Of a stretch of 64,000 nt of DNA, positions 26,165 to 40,100 are shown piece by piece. The stretch's first letter is position 1; every line of letters starts with the position of its first letter. The translations under genes were made by a program, and so were the position numbers. This DNA comes from Hydractinia symbiolongicarpus. Taxonomy: Eukaryota; Cnidaria; Hydrozoa; Anthoathecata; Hydractiniidae. Under the pieces are notes generated by a model. That model was not told where the DNA came from, ran no database searches, and saw only the letters and a list, made by a program, of their open reading frames with translations. Location of the stretch: assembly GCF_029227915.1 (NCBI RefSeq), contig NC_079875.1, positions 3,098,001-3,162,000 on the forward strand, given 5' to 3'.

Positions 26165-29100
26165 TACCACAGCGACCAGTGTAATCGCTGAGTTCCAGCA
26201 ATCATGTCAAATTATGAATAATGTTATTTCTTGGAGTTCAATCGTGTGATTTACCTCATTTATAAGGTCAAAGTCCAAGATTAGTTCAATTAAGTCCCAC
26301 AGTCAATCGTTTCACTGTTAAAGGCGATGCACCCCGATAATATGAGAAAATTTCCGCTAAAACATGTTGGTACGAATATGTGACGCAACCGTTGAAACTC
26401 AAACGGACTGATACCGTTAGAATTTTAATGAAATTTAGTTTTTGAAACTTTCTCTATAACTTCAGGGCGCGTTAAAAGCTAGGATTGGTCCCACAGTAAA
26501 AAATGAATTATTTATCTAAATTTTTAAATGAAGCGCTACCACAGCGCCCAGTGTAACCGCTGAATTCCAGCAATCATGTCAAAATGATGAGAATGCTTTT
26601 CCTTGGAGTCCAATTGTCTGATTGATTACATTTATAAGGCCAAAGTGCAAAATCAGTTAAATTAAGTCCCACAGTCAAGCTTTTCATTGTTAAAAGCGAT
26701 GCAACCTAGTAATCTCAGAAAATTATTGCTATATACATGCTGGTACGAGTATGTGACGCAACTGTTCTAACTCAAAGGATTGATACCGCTAGAAAGTCAA
26801 TGAAAGGTAGTTTTTGAAAATGTCTCTATTTCTTCAGCGCTCGCTAACGGCTAGGATTGGTCCAACAGTAAAAAACAACTTATTTATTTAACTTTTTTAA
26901 TGAACTGCTACCACAACGACCAGTGTAATCCCAGAGTTCCAGCAATCAAGTCAAGTTAAGAAGAATGTTATTTCTTGGAGTTCAATCGTGTGATTTACCT
27001 CATTTATAAGATCAAATTCAAAGATTAGTTCAATTAAGTCCCACAATCAATCGTTTCACTGTTAAAGGCGATGCACCCCAATAATATGAGAAAAGTTCCG
27101 CTATAAACATGTTGGAACGAATATTTGACGCATCCGTTGAAACTCAAACGGACTGATACCTTTAGAAATTTATTGAAATGTAATTTTTGTAACTGTCTCT
27201 ATTTCCTCAGCGCTCGTTAACGGCTTGGATTGGTCCCACAGTAAAAAATGACTTATTTATCTAATTTTTTCAATGAAGTGCTACCACAGCGACCAGTGTA
27301 ATCGCTGAGTTCCAGCAATCATGTCAAATTATGAATAATGTTATTTCTTGGAGTCCAATTGTTTCATTTATCATATTTATAAGGTCAAAGTCAAAAATCA
27401 GTTAACTAACTCCCACAATCAATCGTTTCACTGTTAAAGGCGATGCACCCCAATAATATGAGAAAATTTCCGCTAAAACATGTCGGTACGAATATGTGAC
27501 GCAACCGTTGAAACTCAAACGGACTGATACCGTTAGAATTTTAATGAAATTTAGTTTTTGAAACTTTCTCTATAACTTCAGGGCGCGTTAAAAGCTAGGA
27601 TTGGTCCCACAGTAAAAAATGAATTATTTATCTAAATTTTTAAATGAAGCGCTACCACAGCGCCCAGTGTAACCGCTGAATTCCAGCAATCATTTCAAAA
27701 TGATGAGAATGCTTTTCCTTGGAGTCCAATTGTCTGATTGATTACATTTATAAGGCCAAAGTGCAAAATCAGTTAAATTAAGTCCCACAGTCAAGCTTTT
27801 CATTGTTAAAAGCGATGCAACCTAGTAATCTCAGAAAATTATTGCTAAATACATGCTGGTACGAGTATGTGACGCAACTGTTCTAACTCAAAGGATTGAT
27901 ACCGCTAGAAAGTCAATGAAAGGTAGTTTTTGAAAATGTCTCTATTTCTTCAGCGCTCGCTAACGGCTAGGATTGGTCCAACAGTAAAAAACAACTTATT
28001 TATTTAACTTTTTTAATGAACTGCTACCACAACGACCAGTGTAATCCCAGAGTTCCAGCAATCAAGTCAAGTTAAGAAGAATGTTATTTCTTGGAGTTCA
28101 ATCGTGTGATTTACCTCATTTATAAGATCAAATTCAAAGATTAGTTCAATTAAGTCCCACAGTCAATCGTTTCACCGTTAAAGGCGATGCACCCCAATAA
28201 TATGAGAAAAGTTCCGCTATAAACATGTTGGAACGAATATTTGACGCATCCGTTGAAACTCAAACGGACTGATACCTTTAGAAATTTATTGAAATGTAAT
28301 TTTTGTAACTGTCTCTATTTCCTCAGCGCTCGTTAACGGCTTGGATTGGTCCCACAGTAAAAAATGACTTATTTATCTAATTTTTTCAATGAAGTGCTAC
28401 CACAGCGACCAGTGTAATCGCTGAGTTCCAGCAATCATGTCAAATTATGAATAATGTTATTTCTTGGAGTCCAATTGTTTCATTTATCATATTTATAAGG
28501 CCAAAGTCAAAAATCAGTTAACTAAGTCCCACAATCAATCGTTTCACTGTTAAAGGCGATGCACTCCAATAATATGAGAAAATTTCCGCTAAAACATGTT
28601 GGTACGAATATGTGACGCAACCGTTGGAACTCAAACGGACTGATACCGTTAGAATTTTAATGAAATTTAGTTTTTGAAACTTTCTCTATAACTTCAGGGC
28701 GCGTTAAAAGCTAGGATTGGTCCCACAGTAAAAAATGAATTATTTATCTAAATTTTTAAATGAAGCGCTACCACAGCGCCCAGTGTAACCGCTGAATTCC
28801 AGCAATCATGTCAAAATGATGAGAATGCTTTTCCTTGGAGTCCAATTGTCTGATTGATTACATTTATAAGGCCAAAGTGCAAAATCAGTTAAATTAAGTC
28901 CCACAGTCAAGCTTTTCATTGTTAAAAGCGATGCAACCTAGTAATCTCAGAAAATTATTACTAAATACATGTTGGTACGAGTATGTGACGCAACTGTTCT
29001 AACTCAAAGAATTGATACCGCTAGAAAGTCAATGAAAGGTAGCTTTTGAAAATGTCTCTATTTCTTCAGCGCTCGCTAACGGCTACGATTGGTCCAACAG

Positions 29101-32100
29101 TAAAAAACAACTTATTTATTTAACTTTTTTAATGAACTGCTACCACAGCGACCAGTGTAATCGCTGAGTTCCAGCAATCATGTCAAATTATGAATAATGT
29201 TATTTCTTGGAGTTCAATCGTGTGATTTACCTCATTTATAAGGTCAAAGTCCAAGATTAGTTCAATTAAGTCCCACAGTCAATCGTTTCACTGTTAAAGG
29301 CGATGCACCCCGATAATATGAGAAAATTTCCGCTAAAACATGTTGGTACGAATATGTGACGCAACCGTTGAAACTCAAACGGACTGATACCGTTAGAATT
29401 TTAATGAAATTTAGTTTTTGAAACTTTCTCTATAACTTCAGGGCGCGTTAAAAGCTAGGATTGGTCCCACAGTAAAAAATGAATTATTTATCTAAATTTT
29501 TAAATGAAGCGCTACCACAGCGCCCAGTGTAACCGCTGAATTCCAGCAATCATGTCAAAATGATGAGAATGCTTTTCCTTGGAGTCCAATTGTCTGATTG
29601 ATTACATTTATAAGGCCAAAGTGCAAAATCAGTTAAATTAAGTCCCACAGTCAAGCTTTTCATTGTTAAAAGCGATGCAACCTAGTAATCTCAGAAAATT
29701 ATTGCTATATACATGCTGGTACGAGTATGTGACGCAACTGTTCTAACTCAAAGGATTGATACCGCTAGAAAGTCAATGAAAGGTAGTTTTTGAAAATGTC
29801 TCTATTTCTTCAGCGCTCGCTAACGGCTAGGATTGGTCCAACAGTAAAAAACAACTTATTTATTTAACTTTTTTAATGAACTGCTACCACAACGACCAGT
29901 GTAATCCCAGAGTTCCAGCAATCAAGTCAAGTTAAGAAGAATGTTATTTCTTGGAGTTCAATCGTGTGATTTACCTCATTTATAAGATCAAATTCAAAGA
30001 TTAGTTCAATTAAGTCCCACAATCAATCGTTTCACTGTTAAAGGCGATGCACCCCAATAATATGAGAAAAGTTCCGCTATAAACATGTTGGAACGAATAT
30101 TTGACGCATCCGTTGAAACTCAAACGGACTGATACCTTTAGAAATTTATTGAAATGTAATTTTTGTAACTGTCTCTATTTCCTCAGCGCTCGTTAACGGC
30201 TTGGATTGGTCCCACAGTAAAAAATGACTTATTTATCTAATTTTTTCAATGAAGTGCTACCACAGCGACCAGTGTAATCGCTGAGTTCCAGCAATCATGT
30301 CAAATTATGAATAATGTTATTTCTTGGAGTCCAATTGTTTCATTTATCATATTTATAAGGTCAAAGTCAAAAATCAGTTAACTAACTCCCACAATCAATC
30401 GTTTCACTGTTAAAGGCGATGCACCCCAATAATATGAGAAAATTTCCGCTAAAACATGTCGGTACGAATATGTGACGCAACCGTTGAAACTCAAACGGAC
30501 TGATACCGTTAGAATTTTAATGAAATTTAGTTTTTGAAACTTTCTCTATAACTTCAGGGCGCGTTAAAAGCTAGGATTGGTCCCACAGTAAAAAATGAAT
30601 TATTTATCTAAATTTTTAAATGAAGCGCTACCACAGCGCCCAGTGTAACCGCTGAATTCCAGCAATCATTTCAAAATGATGAGAATGCTTTTCCTTGGAG
30701 TCCAATTGTCTGATTGATTACATTTATAAGGCCAAAGTGCAAAATCAGTTAAATTAAGTCCCACAGTCAAGCTTTTCATTGTTAAAAGCGATGCAACCTA
30801 GTAATCTCAGAAAATTATTGCTAAATACATGCTGGTACGAGTATGTGACGCAACTGTTCTAACTCAAAGGATTGATACCGCTAGAAAGTCAATGAAAGGT
30901 AGTTTTTGAAAATGTCTCTATTTCTTCAGCGCTCGCTAACGGCTAGGATTGGTCCAACAGTAAAAAACAACTTATTTATTTAACTTTTTTAATGAACTGC
31001 TACCACAACGACCAGTGTAATCCCAGAGTTCCAGCAATCAAGTCAAGTTAAGAAGAATGTTATTTCTTGGAGTTCAATCGTGTGATTTACCTCATTTATA
31101 AGATCAAATTCAAAGATTAGTTCAATTAAGTCCCACAGTCAATCGTTTCACCGTTAAAGGCGATGCACCCCAATAATATGAGAAAAGTTCCGCTATAAAC
31201 ATGTTGGAACGAATATTTGACGCATCCGTTGAAACTCAAACGGACTGATACCTTTAGAAATTTATTGAAATGTAATTTTTGTAACTGTCTCTATTTCCTC
31301 AGCGCTCGTTAACGGCTTGGATTGGTCCCACAGTAAAAAATGACTTATTTATCTAATTTTTTCAATGAAGTGCTACCACAGCGACCAGTGTAATCGCTGA
31401 GTTCCAGCAATCATGTCAAATTATGAATAATGTTATTTCTTGGAGTCCAATTGTTTCATTTATCATATTTATAAGGCCAAAGTCAAAAATCAGTTAACTA
31501 AGTCCCACAATCAATCGTTTCACTGTTAAAGGCGATGCACTCCAATAATATGAGAAAATTTCCGCTAAAACATGTTGGTACGAATATGTGACGCAACCGT
31601 TGGAACTCAAACGGACTGATACCGTTAGAATTTTAATGAAATTTAGTTTTTGAAACTTTCTCTATAACTTCAGGGCGCGTTAAAAGCTAGGATTGGTCCC
31701 ACAGTAAAAAATGAATTATTTATCTAAATTTTTAAATGAAGCGCTACCACAGCGCCCAGTGTAACCGCTGAATTCCAGCAATCATGTCAAAATGATGAGA
31801 ATGCTTTTCCTTGGAGTCCAATTGTCTGATTGATTACATTTATAAGGCCAAAGTGCAAAATCAGTTAAATTAAGTCCCACAGTCAAGCTTTTCATTGTTA
31901 AAAGCGATGCAACCTAGTAATCTCAGAAAATTATTGCTAAATACATGTTGGTACGAGTATGTGACGCAACTGTTCTAACTCAAAGGATTGATACCGCTAG
32001 AAAGTCAATGAAAGGTAGCTTTTGAAAATGTCTCTATTTCTTCAGCGCTCGCTAACGGCTACGATTGGTCCAACAGTAAAAAACAACTTATTTATTTAAC

Positions 32101-32112
32101 TTTTTTAATGAA
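26165..32112. repeat. 2,976-bp (8-monomer) tandem duplication, two copies
   Basis: The block from about 26,165 to 29,140 is repeated from about 29,141 to 32,112. The private variant CCCCGATAATATG occurs at 26,332 and 29,308. Other private pairs 2,976 bp apart include CTATATACATGCTGG, the CAATCATTTCAAAATG form and TCACCGTTAAAGG (near 28,172 and 31,148). Reading both copies I noticed only two substitutions outside the ends (near 28,960 and 28,988), so the event is recent or still being homogenised. Confidence 0.9.
28709..29452. repeat. Shortened trimer (744 bp) inside the higher-order domain
   Basis: After the GGCTACG landmark at 29,081 the text goes straight to GCGACCAGTGTAATCGC and CAATCATGTCAAATTATG. 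The other trimers here have AACGACCAGTGTAATCCCAG and CAATCAAGTCAAGTTAAG. The GCTTGG-type monomer is therefore missing and the junction lies between about 29,140 and 29,200. This junction is also the boundary between the two 2,976-bp copies. Confidence 0.75.
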
Positions 32113-34490
32113 CTGCTACCACAACGACCAGTGTAATCCCAGAGTTCCAGCAATCAAGTCAAGTTAAGAAGAATGTTATTTCTTGGAGTTCAATCGTGTG
32201 ATTTACCTCATTTATAAGATCAAATTCAAAGATTAGTTCAATTAAGTCCCACAATCAATCGTTTCACTGTTAAAGGCGATGCACCCCAATAATATGAGAA
32301 AAGTTCCGCTATAAACATGTTGGAACGAATATTTGACGCATCCGTTGAAACTCAAACGGACTGATACCTTTAGAAATTTATTGAAATGTAATTTTTGTAA
32401 CTGTCTCTATTTCCTCAGCGCTCGTTAACGGCTTGGATTGGTCCCACAGTAAAAAATGACTTATTTATCTAATTTTTTCAATGAAGTGCTACCACAGCGA
32501 CCAGTGTAATCGCTGAGTTCCAGCAATCATGTCAAATTATGAATAATGTTATTTCTTGGAGTCCAATTGTTTCATTTATCATATTTATAAGGTCAAAGTC
32601 AAAAATCAGTTAACTAACTCCCACAATCAATCGTTTCACTGTTAAAGGCGATGCACCCCAATAATATGAGAAAATTTCCGCTAAAACATGTCGGTACGAA
32701 TATGTGACGCAACCGTTGAAACTCAAACGGACTGATACCGTTAGAATTTTAATGAAATTTAGTTTTTGAAACTTTCTCTATAACTTCAGGGCGCGATAAA
32801 AGCTAGGATTGGTCCCACAGTAAAAAATGAATTATTTATCTAAATTTTTAAATGAAGCGCTACCACAGCGCCCAGTGTAACCGCTGAATTCCAGCAATCA
32901 TTTCAAAATGATGAGAATGCTTTTCCTTGGAGTCCAATTGTCTGATTGATTACATTTATAAGGCCAAAGTGCAAAATCAGTTAAATTAAGTCCCACAGTC
33001 AAGCTTTTCATTGTTAAAAGCGATGCAACCTAGTAATCTCAGAAAATTATTGCTAAATACATGCTGGTACGAGTATGTGACGCAACTGTTCTAACTCAAA
33101 GGATTGATACCGCTAGAAAGTCAATGAAAGGTAGTTTTTGAAAATGTCTCTATTTCTTCAGCGCTCGCTAACGGCTAGGATTGGTCCAACAGTAAAAAAC
33201 AACTTATTTATTTAACTTTTTTAATGAACTGCTACCACAACGACCAGTGTAATCCCAGAGTTCCAGCAATCAAGTCAAGTTAAGAAGAATGTTATTTCTT
33301 GGAGTTCAATCGTGTGATTTACCTCATTTATAAGATCAAATTCAAAGATTAGTTCAATTAAGTCCCACAGTCAATCGTTTCACCGTTAAAGGCGATGCAC
33401 CCCAATAATATGAGAAAAGTTCCGCTATAAACATGTTGGAACGAATATTTGACGCATCCGTTGAAACTCAAACGGACTGATACCTTTAGAAATTTATTGA
33501 AATGTAATTTTTGTAACTGTCTCTATTTCCTCAGCGCTCGTTAACGGCTTGGATTGGTCCCACAGTAAAAAATGACTTATTTATCTAATTTTTTCAATGA
33601 AGTGCTACCACAGCGACCAGTGTAATCGCTGAGTTCCAGCAATCATGTCAAATTATGAATAATGTTATTTCTTGGAGTCCAATTGTTTCATTTATCATAT
33701 TTATAAGGCCAAAGTCAAAAATCAGTTAACTAAGTCCCACAATCAATCGTTTCACTGTTAAAGGCGATGCACTCCAATAATATGAGAAAATTTCCGCTAA
33801 AACATGTTGGTACGAATATGTGACGCAACCGTTGGAACTCAAACGGACTGATACCGTTAGAATTTTAATGAAATTTAGTTTTTGAAACTTTCTCTATAAC
33901 TTCAGGGCGCGTTAAAAGCTAGGATTGGTCCCACAGTAAAAAATGAATTATTTATCTAAATTTTTAAATGAAGCGCTACCACAGCGCCCAGTGTAACCGC
34001 TGAATTCCAGCAATCATGTCAAAATGATGAGAATGCTTTTCCTTGGAGTCCAATTGTCTGATTGATTACATTTATAAGGCCAAAGTGCAAAATCAGTTAA
34101 ATTAAGTCCCACAGTCAAGCTTTTCATTGTTAAAAGCGATGCAACCTAGTAATCTCAGAAAATTATTGCTAAATACATGTTGGTACGAGTATGTGACGCA
34201 ACTGTTCTAACTCAAAGGATTGATACCGCTAGAAAGTCAATGAAAGGTAGCTTTTGAAAATGTCTCTATTTCTTCAGCGCTCGCTAACGGCTACGATTGG
34301 TCCAACAGTAAAAAACAACTTATTTATTTAACTTTTTTAATGAACTGCTACCACAACGACCAGTGTAATCCCAGAGTTCCAGCAATCAAGTCAAGTTAAG
34401 AAGAATGTTATTTCTTGGAGTTCAATCGTGTGATTTACCTCATTTATAAGATCAAATTCAAAGATTAGTTCAATTAAGTCCCACAGTCAA
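29880..34490. repeat. 2,232-bp (6-monomer) tandem duplication, two copies
   Basis: From about 29,880 to 32,111 the sequence is repeated at an offset of 2,232 bp to about 34,490. Pairs include CACAATCAATCG near 30,020 and 32,252, the ACCGTTAAAGG variant near 31,150 and 33,382, and AAGCTT at 30,769 and 33,001. The second copy carries a private GCGCGATAAAAGC near 32,796. It ends where CAATCG becomes CAATCCTTTCAC, at about 34,490. This duplication overlaps copy 2 of the 2,976-bp repeat and must be later than it. Confidence 0.87.
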
Positions 34491-37116
34491 TCCTTTCACT
34501 GTTAAAGGCGATACAATCTAGTAAAGTCAGAAAAATGTCGCTAAATACATGTTGGTACGAATATGTGACGCAACCGTTGTAACTGAAACAGACTGATACC
34601 GTTAAAAAGTCAATGAAATGTAGTTTTTGAAACTGTCTCTATTTCTTCAGCGCGTGCTAACGGCTACGATTGGTCACATAGTAAGAAGTGACTGATTTAT
34701 CTAAAAGTTTAATTAAAGCGCTACCACAGAGCCCCGTGTAATCGCTGAGTTCCAGCAATGTTGTCAAATTATGAAGAATGTTATTTCTTGGAGCCAATTG
34801 TGTCATTTATCACATTTATAAGGTCAATGTCCAAAATCAGTTCAATTAAGTCCCACAGTCAATCCTTTCATTATTAAAGGCGAGGCAACCTAGTAAAGTC
34901 AGAAAAATATCGCTAAATACATGTTGGTACGAATATGTCACGCAACCGTTGTAACTCAAACGGACTGATACCGTTAGAATTTTAATAAAATTTAGTTTTT
35001 GAAACTGTCTCTATTTCTTCAGGGCGCACTAACGGCTAGGATTGTTCCCACAGTAAAAAATGAATTATTTATCTAAATTTTTAAATGAAGCGCTACCACA
35101 GCGCCCAGTGTAATCGCTGAATTCCAGCAATGTTGTCAAATTAAGAGGAATGTTATTTCTTGGAGCCAATTGTTTCATTTATCACATTTATAAGGTCAAT
35201 GTCCAAAATCAGTTCAATTAAGTCCCACAGTCAATCCTTTCACTGTTAAAGGCGATACAATCTAGTAAAGTCAGAAAAATGTCGCTAAATACATGTTGGT
35301 ACGAATATGTGACGCAACCGTTGTAACTGAAACCGACTGATACCGTTAAAAAGTCAATGAAATGTAGTTTTTGAAACTGTCTCTATACTTTCAAGGCGCG
35401 TTAAAAGCTAGAATTGGTCCCACAGTAAAAAATGAATTTTTAATCTAAATTTTTACATGAAGCGCTACCACAGCGCCCAGTGTAACCGCTGAATTCCAGC
35501 AATCATGTCACAATGTTGAGGATGCTTTTCCTTGGAGTCCATTTGTCTGATTGATTACATTTATAAGGCCAAAGTCCAAAATCAGTTCAATTAAGTCCCA
35601 CAGTCAATCTTTTCATTGTTAAAAGGGATGCCATTTAGTAATATCAGAAAAATATTGCTAAATACATGTTGGTACAAATACGTGACGCAACCGTTGTTAC
35701 TGAAACGGACTGATTCCGTTAGAAAGTCAATGAAATGTATTTTTTGAAACTGTCTCTATATCTTCAGGGCGCGTTAACAGCTAGGATTGGTCCCGCAGTA
35801 AGAAATTACTTATTTATCTAGATTTTTAATTAAATCGCTACCAAAGCGCACAGTGTAATCGCTGAGTTCCAGCAATCAAGTCAAGTTAAGAAGAATGTTA
35901 TTTCTTGGAATCCAAATCTGCCATTTATCACATTTATAAGGTCAAAGTCCAAAATCAGTTCAATTAAGTCCCACAGTCAATCCTTTCACTGTTAAAGGCG
36001 ATGCAACCTAGTAAAGTCAGAAAAATATCGCTAAATACATGTTGGTACGAATATGTGACGCAACCGTTGTAACTGAGACGGACTGATACCGCTAAAAGGT
36101 CAATGAAATGTAGTTTTTGAAACTGTCTCTATTTCTTCAGCGCGCGCTAACGGCTACGATTGGTCACATAGAAGAAGTGACTGGTTTATCTAAAAATTTT
36201 AATTAAAGCGCTACCACAGCGCCCAGTGTAATCGCTGAGTTCCAGCAATGTTGTCAAATTAAAAAGATTGTTATTTCTTCGAGCCAATTGTGTCATTTAT
36301 CACATATATAAGGTCAATGTCCAAAATCAGTTCAATTAAGTCCCACAGTCAATTGTTGCACTGTTAAAAGCGATGCAACCTAGTAATCTCAAAAAAATAT
36401 TGCTAAGTACATGTTGGTACGATTATGTGACGCAACGGTTGTAACTCAAAGGATTGATACCGCTAGAAAGTCAATGAAAGGTAGTTTTTGAAAATGTCTC
36501 TATTTCTTCAGCGCTCGCTAACGCCTAGGATTGGTCCAACAGTAAAAAATGAATTATTTATCTAAATTTTTTAATGAAGTGCTACCACAGCGACCAGTGT
36601 AATCGCTGAATTCCAGCAATGTTGTCAAATTAAGAAGAATGTTATTTCTTGGAGCCAATTGTTTCATTTATCACATATATAAAGTCAATGTCCAAAATCA
36701 GTTCAATTAAGTCCCACAATCAATCTTTTCATTGTTACAAGCGATCCAACCTAGTAATATCAGAAAAATATCGCTAAATACATGTTGGTACGAATATGTG
36801 ACGCAACCGTTGAAACTCAAACGGACTGATACCGTTAGAATTTTAATAAAAGTTTAGTTTTTGAAACTGTCTCTATTTCTTCAGGGTGCACTAACGGCTA
36901 GGATTGTTCCCACAGTAAAAAATGAATTATTTATCTAAATTTTTAAATGAAGCGCTACCACAGCGCCCAGTGTAATCGCTGAATTCCAGCAATGTTGTCA
37001 AATTAAGAAGAATGTTATTTCTTGGAGCCAATTGTTTCATTTATCACATTTATAAGGTCAATGTCCAAAATCAGTTCAATTAAGTCCCACAGTCAATCCT
37101 TTCACTGTTAAAGGCG
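34491..37116. repeat. 2,606-bp (7-monomer) higher-order unit
   Basis: A new set of monomer types starts here, marked by GATACAATCTAGTAAAGTC at 34,510 and again at 35,254, 37,116, 37,860, 39,348 and 40,464. The interval 34,510-37,116 is 2,606 bp. It contains one monomer more than the following unit: the type with CTTTCAAGGCGCGTTAAAAG and GAATTTTTAATC at 35,406-35,778, whose close partner lies at 41,361. Confidence 0.75.
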
Positions 37117-40100
37117 ATACAATCTAGTAAAGTCAGAAAAATGTCGCTAAATACATGTTGGTACGAATATGTGACGCAACCGTTGTAACTGAAACCGACT
37201 GATACCGTTAAAAAGTCAATGAAATGTAGTTTTTGAAACTGTCTCTATTTCTTCAGCGCGTGCTAACGGCTACGATTGGTCACATAGTAAGAAGTGACTG
37301 ATTTATCTAAAAGTTTAATTAAAGCGCTACCCCAGCGCCCAGTGTAATCGCTGAGTTCCAGCAATGTTGTCAATTTAAGAAGAATGTTATTTCTTGGAGC
37401 CAATTGTGTCATTTATCACATTTATAAGGTCAATGTCCAAAATCAGTTCAATTAAGTCCCACAGTCAATCCTTTCATTGTTAAAGGCGAGGCAACCTAGT
37501 AAAGTCAGAAAAATATCGCTAAATACATGTTGGTACGAATATGTCACGCAACCGTTGTAACTCAAACGGACTGATACCGTTAGAATTTTAATAAAATTTA
37601 GTTTTTGAAACTGTCTCTATTTCTTCAGGGCGCACTAACGGCTAGGATTGTTCCCACAGTAAAAAATGAATTATTTATCTAAATTTTTAAATGAAGCGCT
37701 ACCACAGCGCCCAGTGTAATCGCTGAATTCCAGCAATGTTGTCAAATTAAGAGGAATGTTATTTCTTGGAGCCAATTGTTTCATTTATCACATTTATAAG
37801 GTCAATGTCCAAAATCAGTTCAATTAAGTCCCACAGTCAATCCTTTCACTGTTAAAGGCGATACAATCTAGTAAAGTCAGAAAAATGTCGCTAAATACAT
37901 GTTGGTACGAATATGTGACGCAACCGTTGTAACTGAAACCGACTGATACCGTTAAAAAGTCAATGAAATGTAGTTTTTGAAACTGTCTCTATTTCTTCAG
38001 CGCGGGCTAACCGCTACGATTGGTCTCATAGTAAGAAGTGACTGATTTATCTAAAAGTTTAACTAAAGCGCTACCACAGCGCCCAGTGTAATCGCTGAGT
38101 TCCAGCAATCAAGTCAAGTTAAGAAGAATGTTATTTCTTGGAATCCAAATCTGCCATTTATCACATTTATAAGGTCAAAGTCCAAAATCAGTTCAATTAA
38201 GTCCCACAGTCAATCCTTTCACTGTTAAAGGCGATGCAACCTAGTAAAGTCAGAAAAATATCGCTAAATACATGTTGGTACGAATATGTGACGCAACCGT
38301 TGTAACTGAGACGGACTGATACCGCTAAAAGGTCAATGAAATGTAGTTTTTGAAACTGTCTCTATTTCTTCAGCGCGCGCTAACGGCTACGATTGGTCAC
38401 ATAGAAGAAGTGACTGATTTATCTAAAAATTTTAATTAAAGCGCTACCACAGCGCCCAGTGTAATCGCTGAGTTCCAGCAATGTTGTCAAATTAAAAAGA
38501 TTGTTATTTCTTCGAGCCAATTGTGTCATTTATCACATATATAAGGTCAATGTCCAAAATCAGTTCAATTAAGTCCCACAGTCAATTGTTGCACTGTTAA
38601 AAGCGATGCAACCTAGTAATCTCAAAAAAATATTGCTAAGTACATGTTGGTACGATTATGTGACGCAACGGTTGTGACTCAAAGGATTGATACTGCTAGA
38701 AAGTCAATGAAAGGTAGTTTTTGAAAATGTCTCTATTTCTTCAGCGCTCGCTAACGCCTAGGATTGGTCCAACAGTAAAAAATGAATTATTTATCTAAAT
38801 TTTTTAATGAAGTGCTACCACAGCGACCAGTGTAATCGCTGAATTCCAGCAATGTTGTCAAATTAAGAAGAATGTTATTTCTTGGAGCCAATTGTTTCAT
38901 TTATCACATATATAAAGTCAATGTCCAAAGTCAGTTCAATTAAGTCCCACAATCAATCTTTTCATTGTTAAAAGCGATCCAACCTAGTAATATCAGAAAA
39001 ATATCGCTAAATACATGTTGGTACGAATATGTGACGCAACCGTTGAAACTCAAACGGACTGATACCGTTAGAATTTTAATAAAATTTAGTTTTTGAAACT
39101 GTCTCTATTTCTTCAGGGTGCACTAACGGCTAGGATTGTTCCCACAGTAAAAAATGAATTATTTATCTAAATTTTTAAATGAAGCGCTACCACAGCGCCC
39201 AGTGTAATCGCTGAATTCCAGCAATGTTGTCAAATTAAGAAGAATGTTATTTCTTGGAGCCAATTGTTTCATTTATCACATTTATAAGGTCAATGTCCAA
39301 AATCAGTTCAATTAAGTCCCACAGTCAATCCTTTCACTGTTAAAGGCGATACAATCTAGTAAAGTCAGAAAAATGTCGCTAAATACATGTTGGTACGAAT
39401 ATGTGACGCAACCGTTGTAACTGAAACCGACTGATACCGTTAAAAAGTCAATGAAATGTAGTTTTTGAAACTGTCTCTATTTCTTCAGCGCGTGCTAACG
39501 GCTACGATTGGTCACATAGTAAGAAGTGACTGATTTATCTAAAAGTTTAATTAAAGCGCTACCCCAGCGCCCAGTGTAATCGCTGAGTTCCAGCAATGTT
39601 GTCAAATTAAGAAGAATGTTATTTCTTGGAGCCAATTGTGTCATTTATCACATTTATAAGGTCAATGTCCAAAATCAGTTCAATTAAGTCCCACAGTCAA
39701 TCCTTTCATTGTTAAAGGCGAGGCAACCTAGTAAAGTCAGAAAAATATCGCTAAATACATGTTGGTACGAATATGTGACGCAACCGTTGTAACTGAGCCG
39801 GACTGATACCGCTAAAAAGTCAATGAAATGTAGTTTTTGAAACTGTCTCTATTTCTTCAGCGCGTGCTAACGGCTACGATTGGTCACATAGTAAGAAGTG
39901 ACTGATTTATCTAAAAGTTTAATTAAAGCGCTACCCCAGCGCCCAGTGTAATCGCTGAGTTCCAGCAATGTTGTCAAATTAAGAAGAATGTTATTTCTTG
40001 GAGCCAATTGTGTCATTTATCACATTTATAAGGTCAATGTCCAAAATCAGTTCAATTAAGTCCCACAGTCAATCCTTTCATTGTTAAAGGCGAGGCAACC

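Larger units (their letters stand above)
26165..34490. repeat. Homogeneous higher-order domain of 1,116-bp trimers
   Basis: Three monomer types cycle in order: one ending GCGCGTTAAAAGCTAGG, one ending GCGCTCGCTAACGGCTAGG or GGCTACG, and one ending GCGCTCGTTAACGGCTTGG. The sequence AAGCTT occurs once per trimer, at 26,677, 27,793, 28,909, 29,653, 30,769, 31,885, 33,001 and 34,117. The spacings are 1,116, 1,116, 744, 1,116, 1,116, 1,116 and 1,116 bp. The single 744-bp interval is a trimer that lost one monomer. Same-type monomers in different trimers are nearly identical, while different types in one trimer differ at many sites, which is the definition of a higher-order repeat. Confidence 0.93.
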
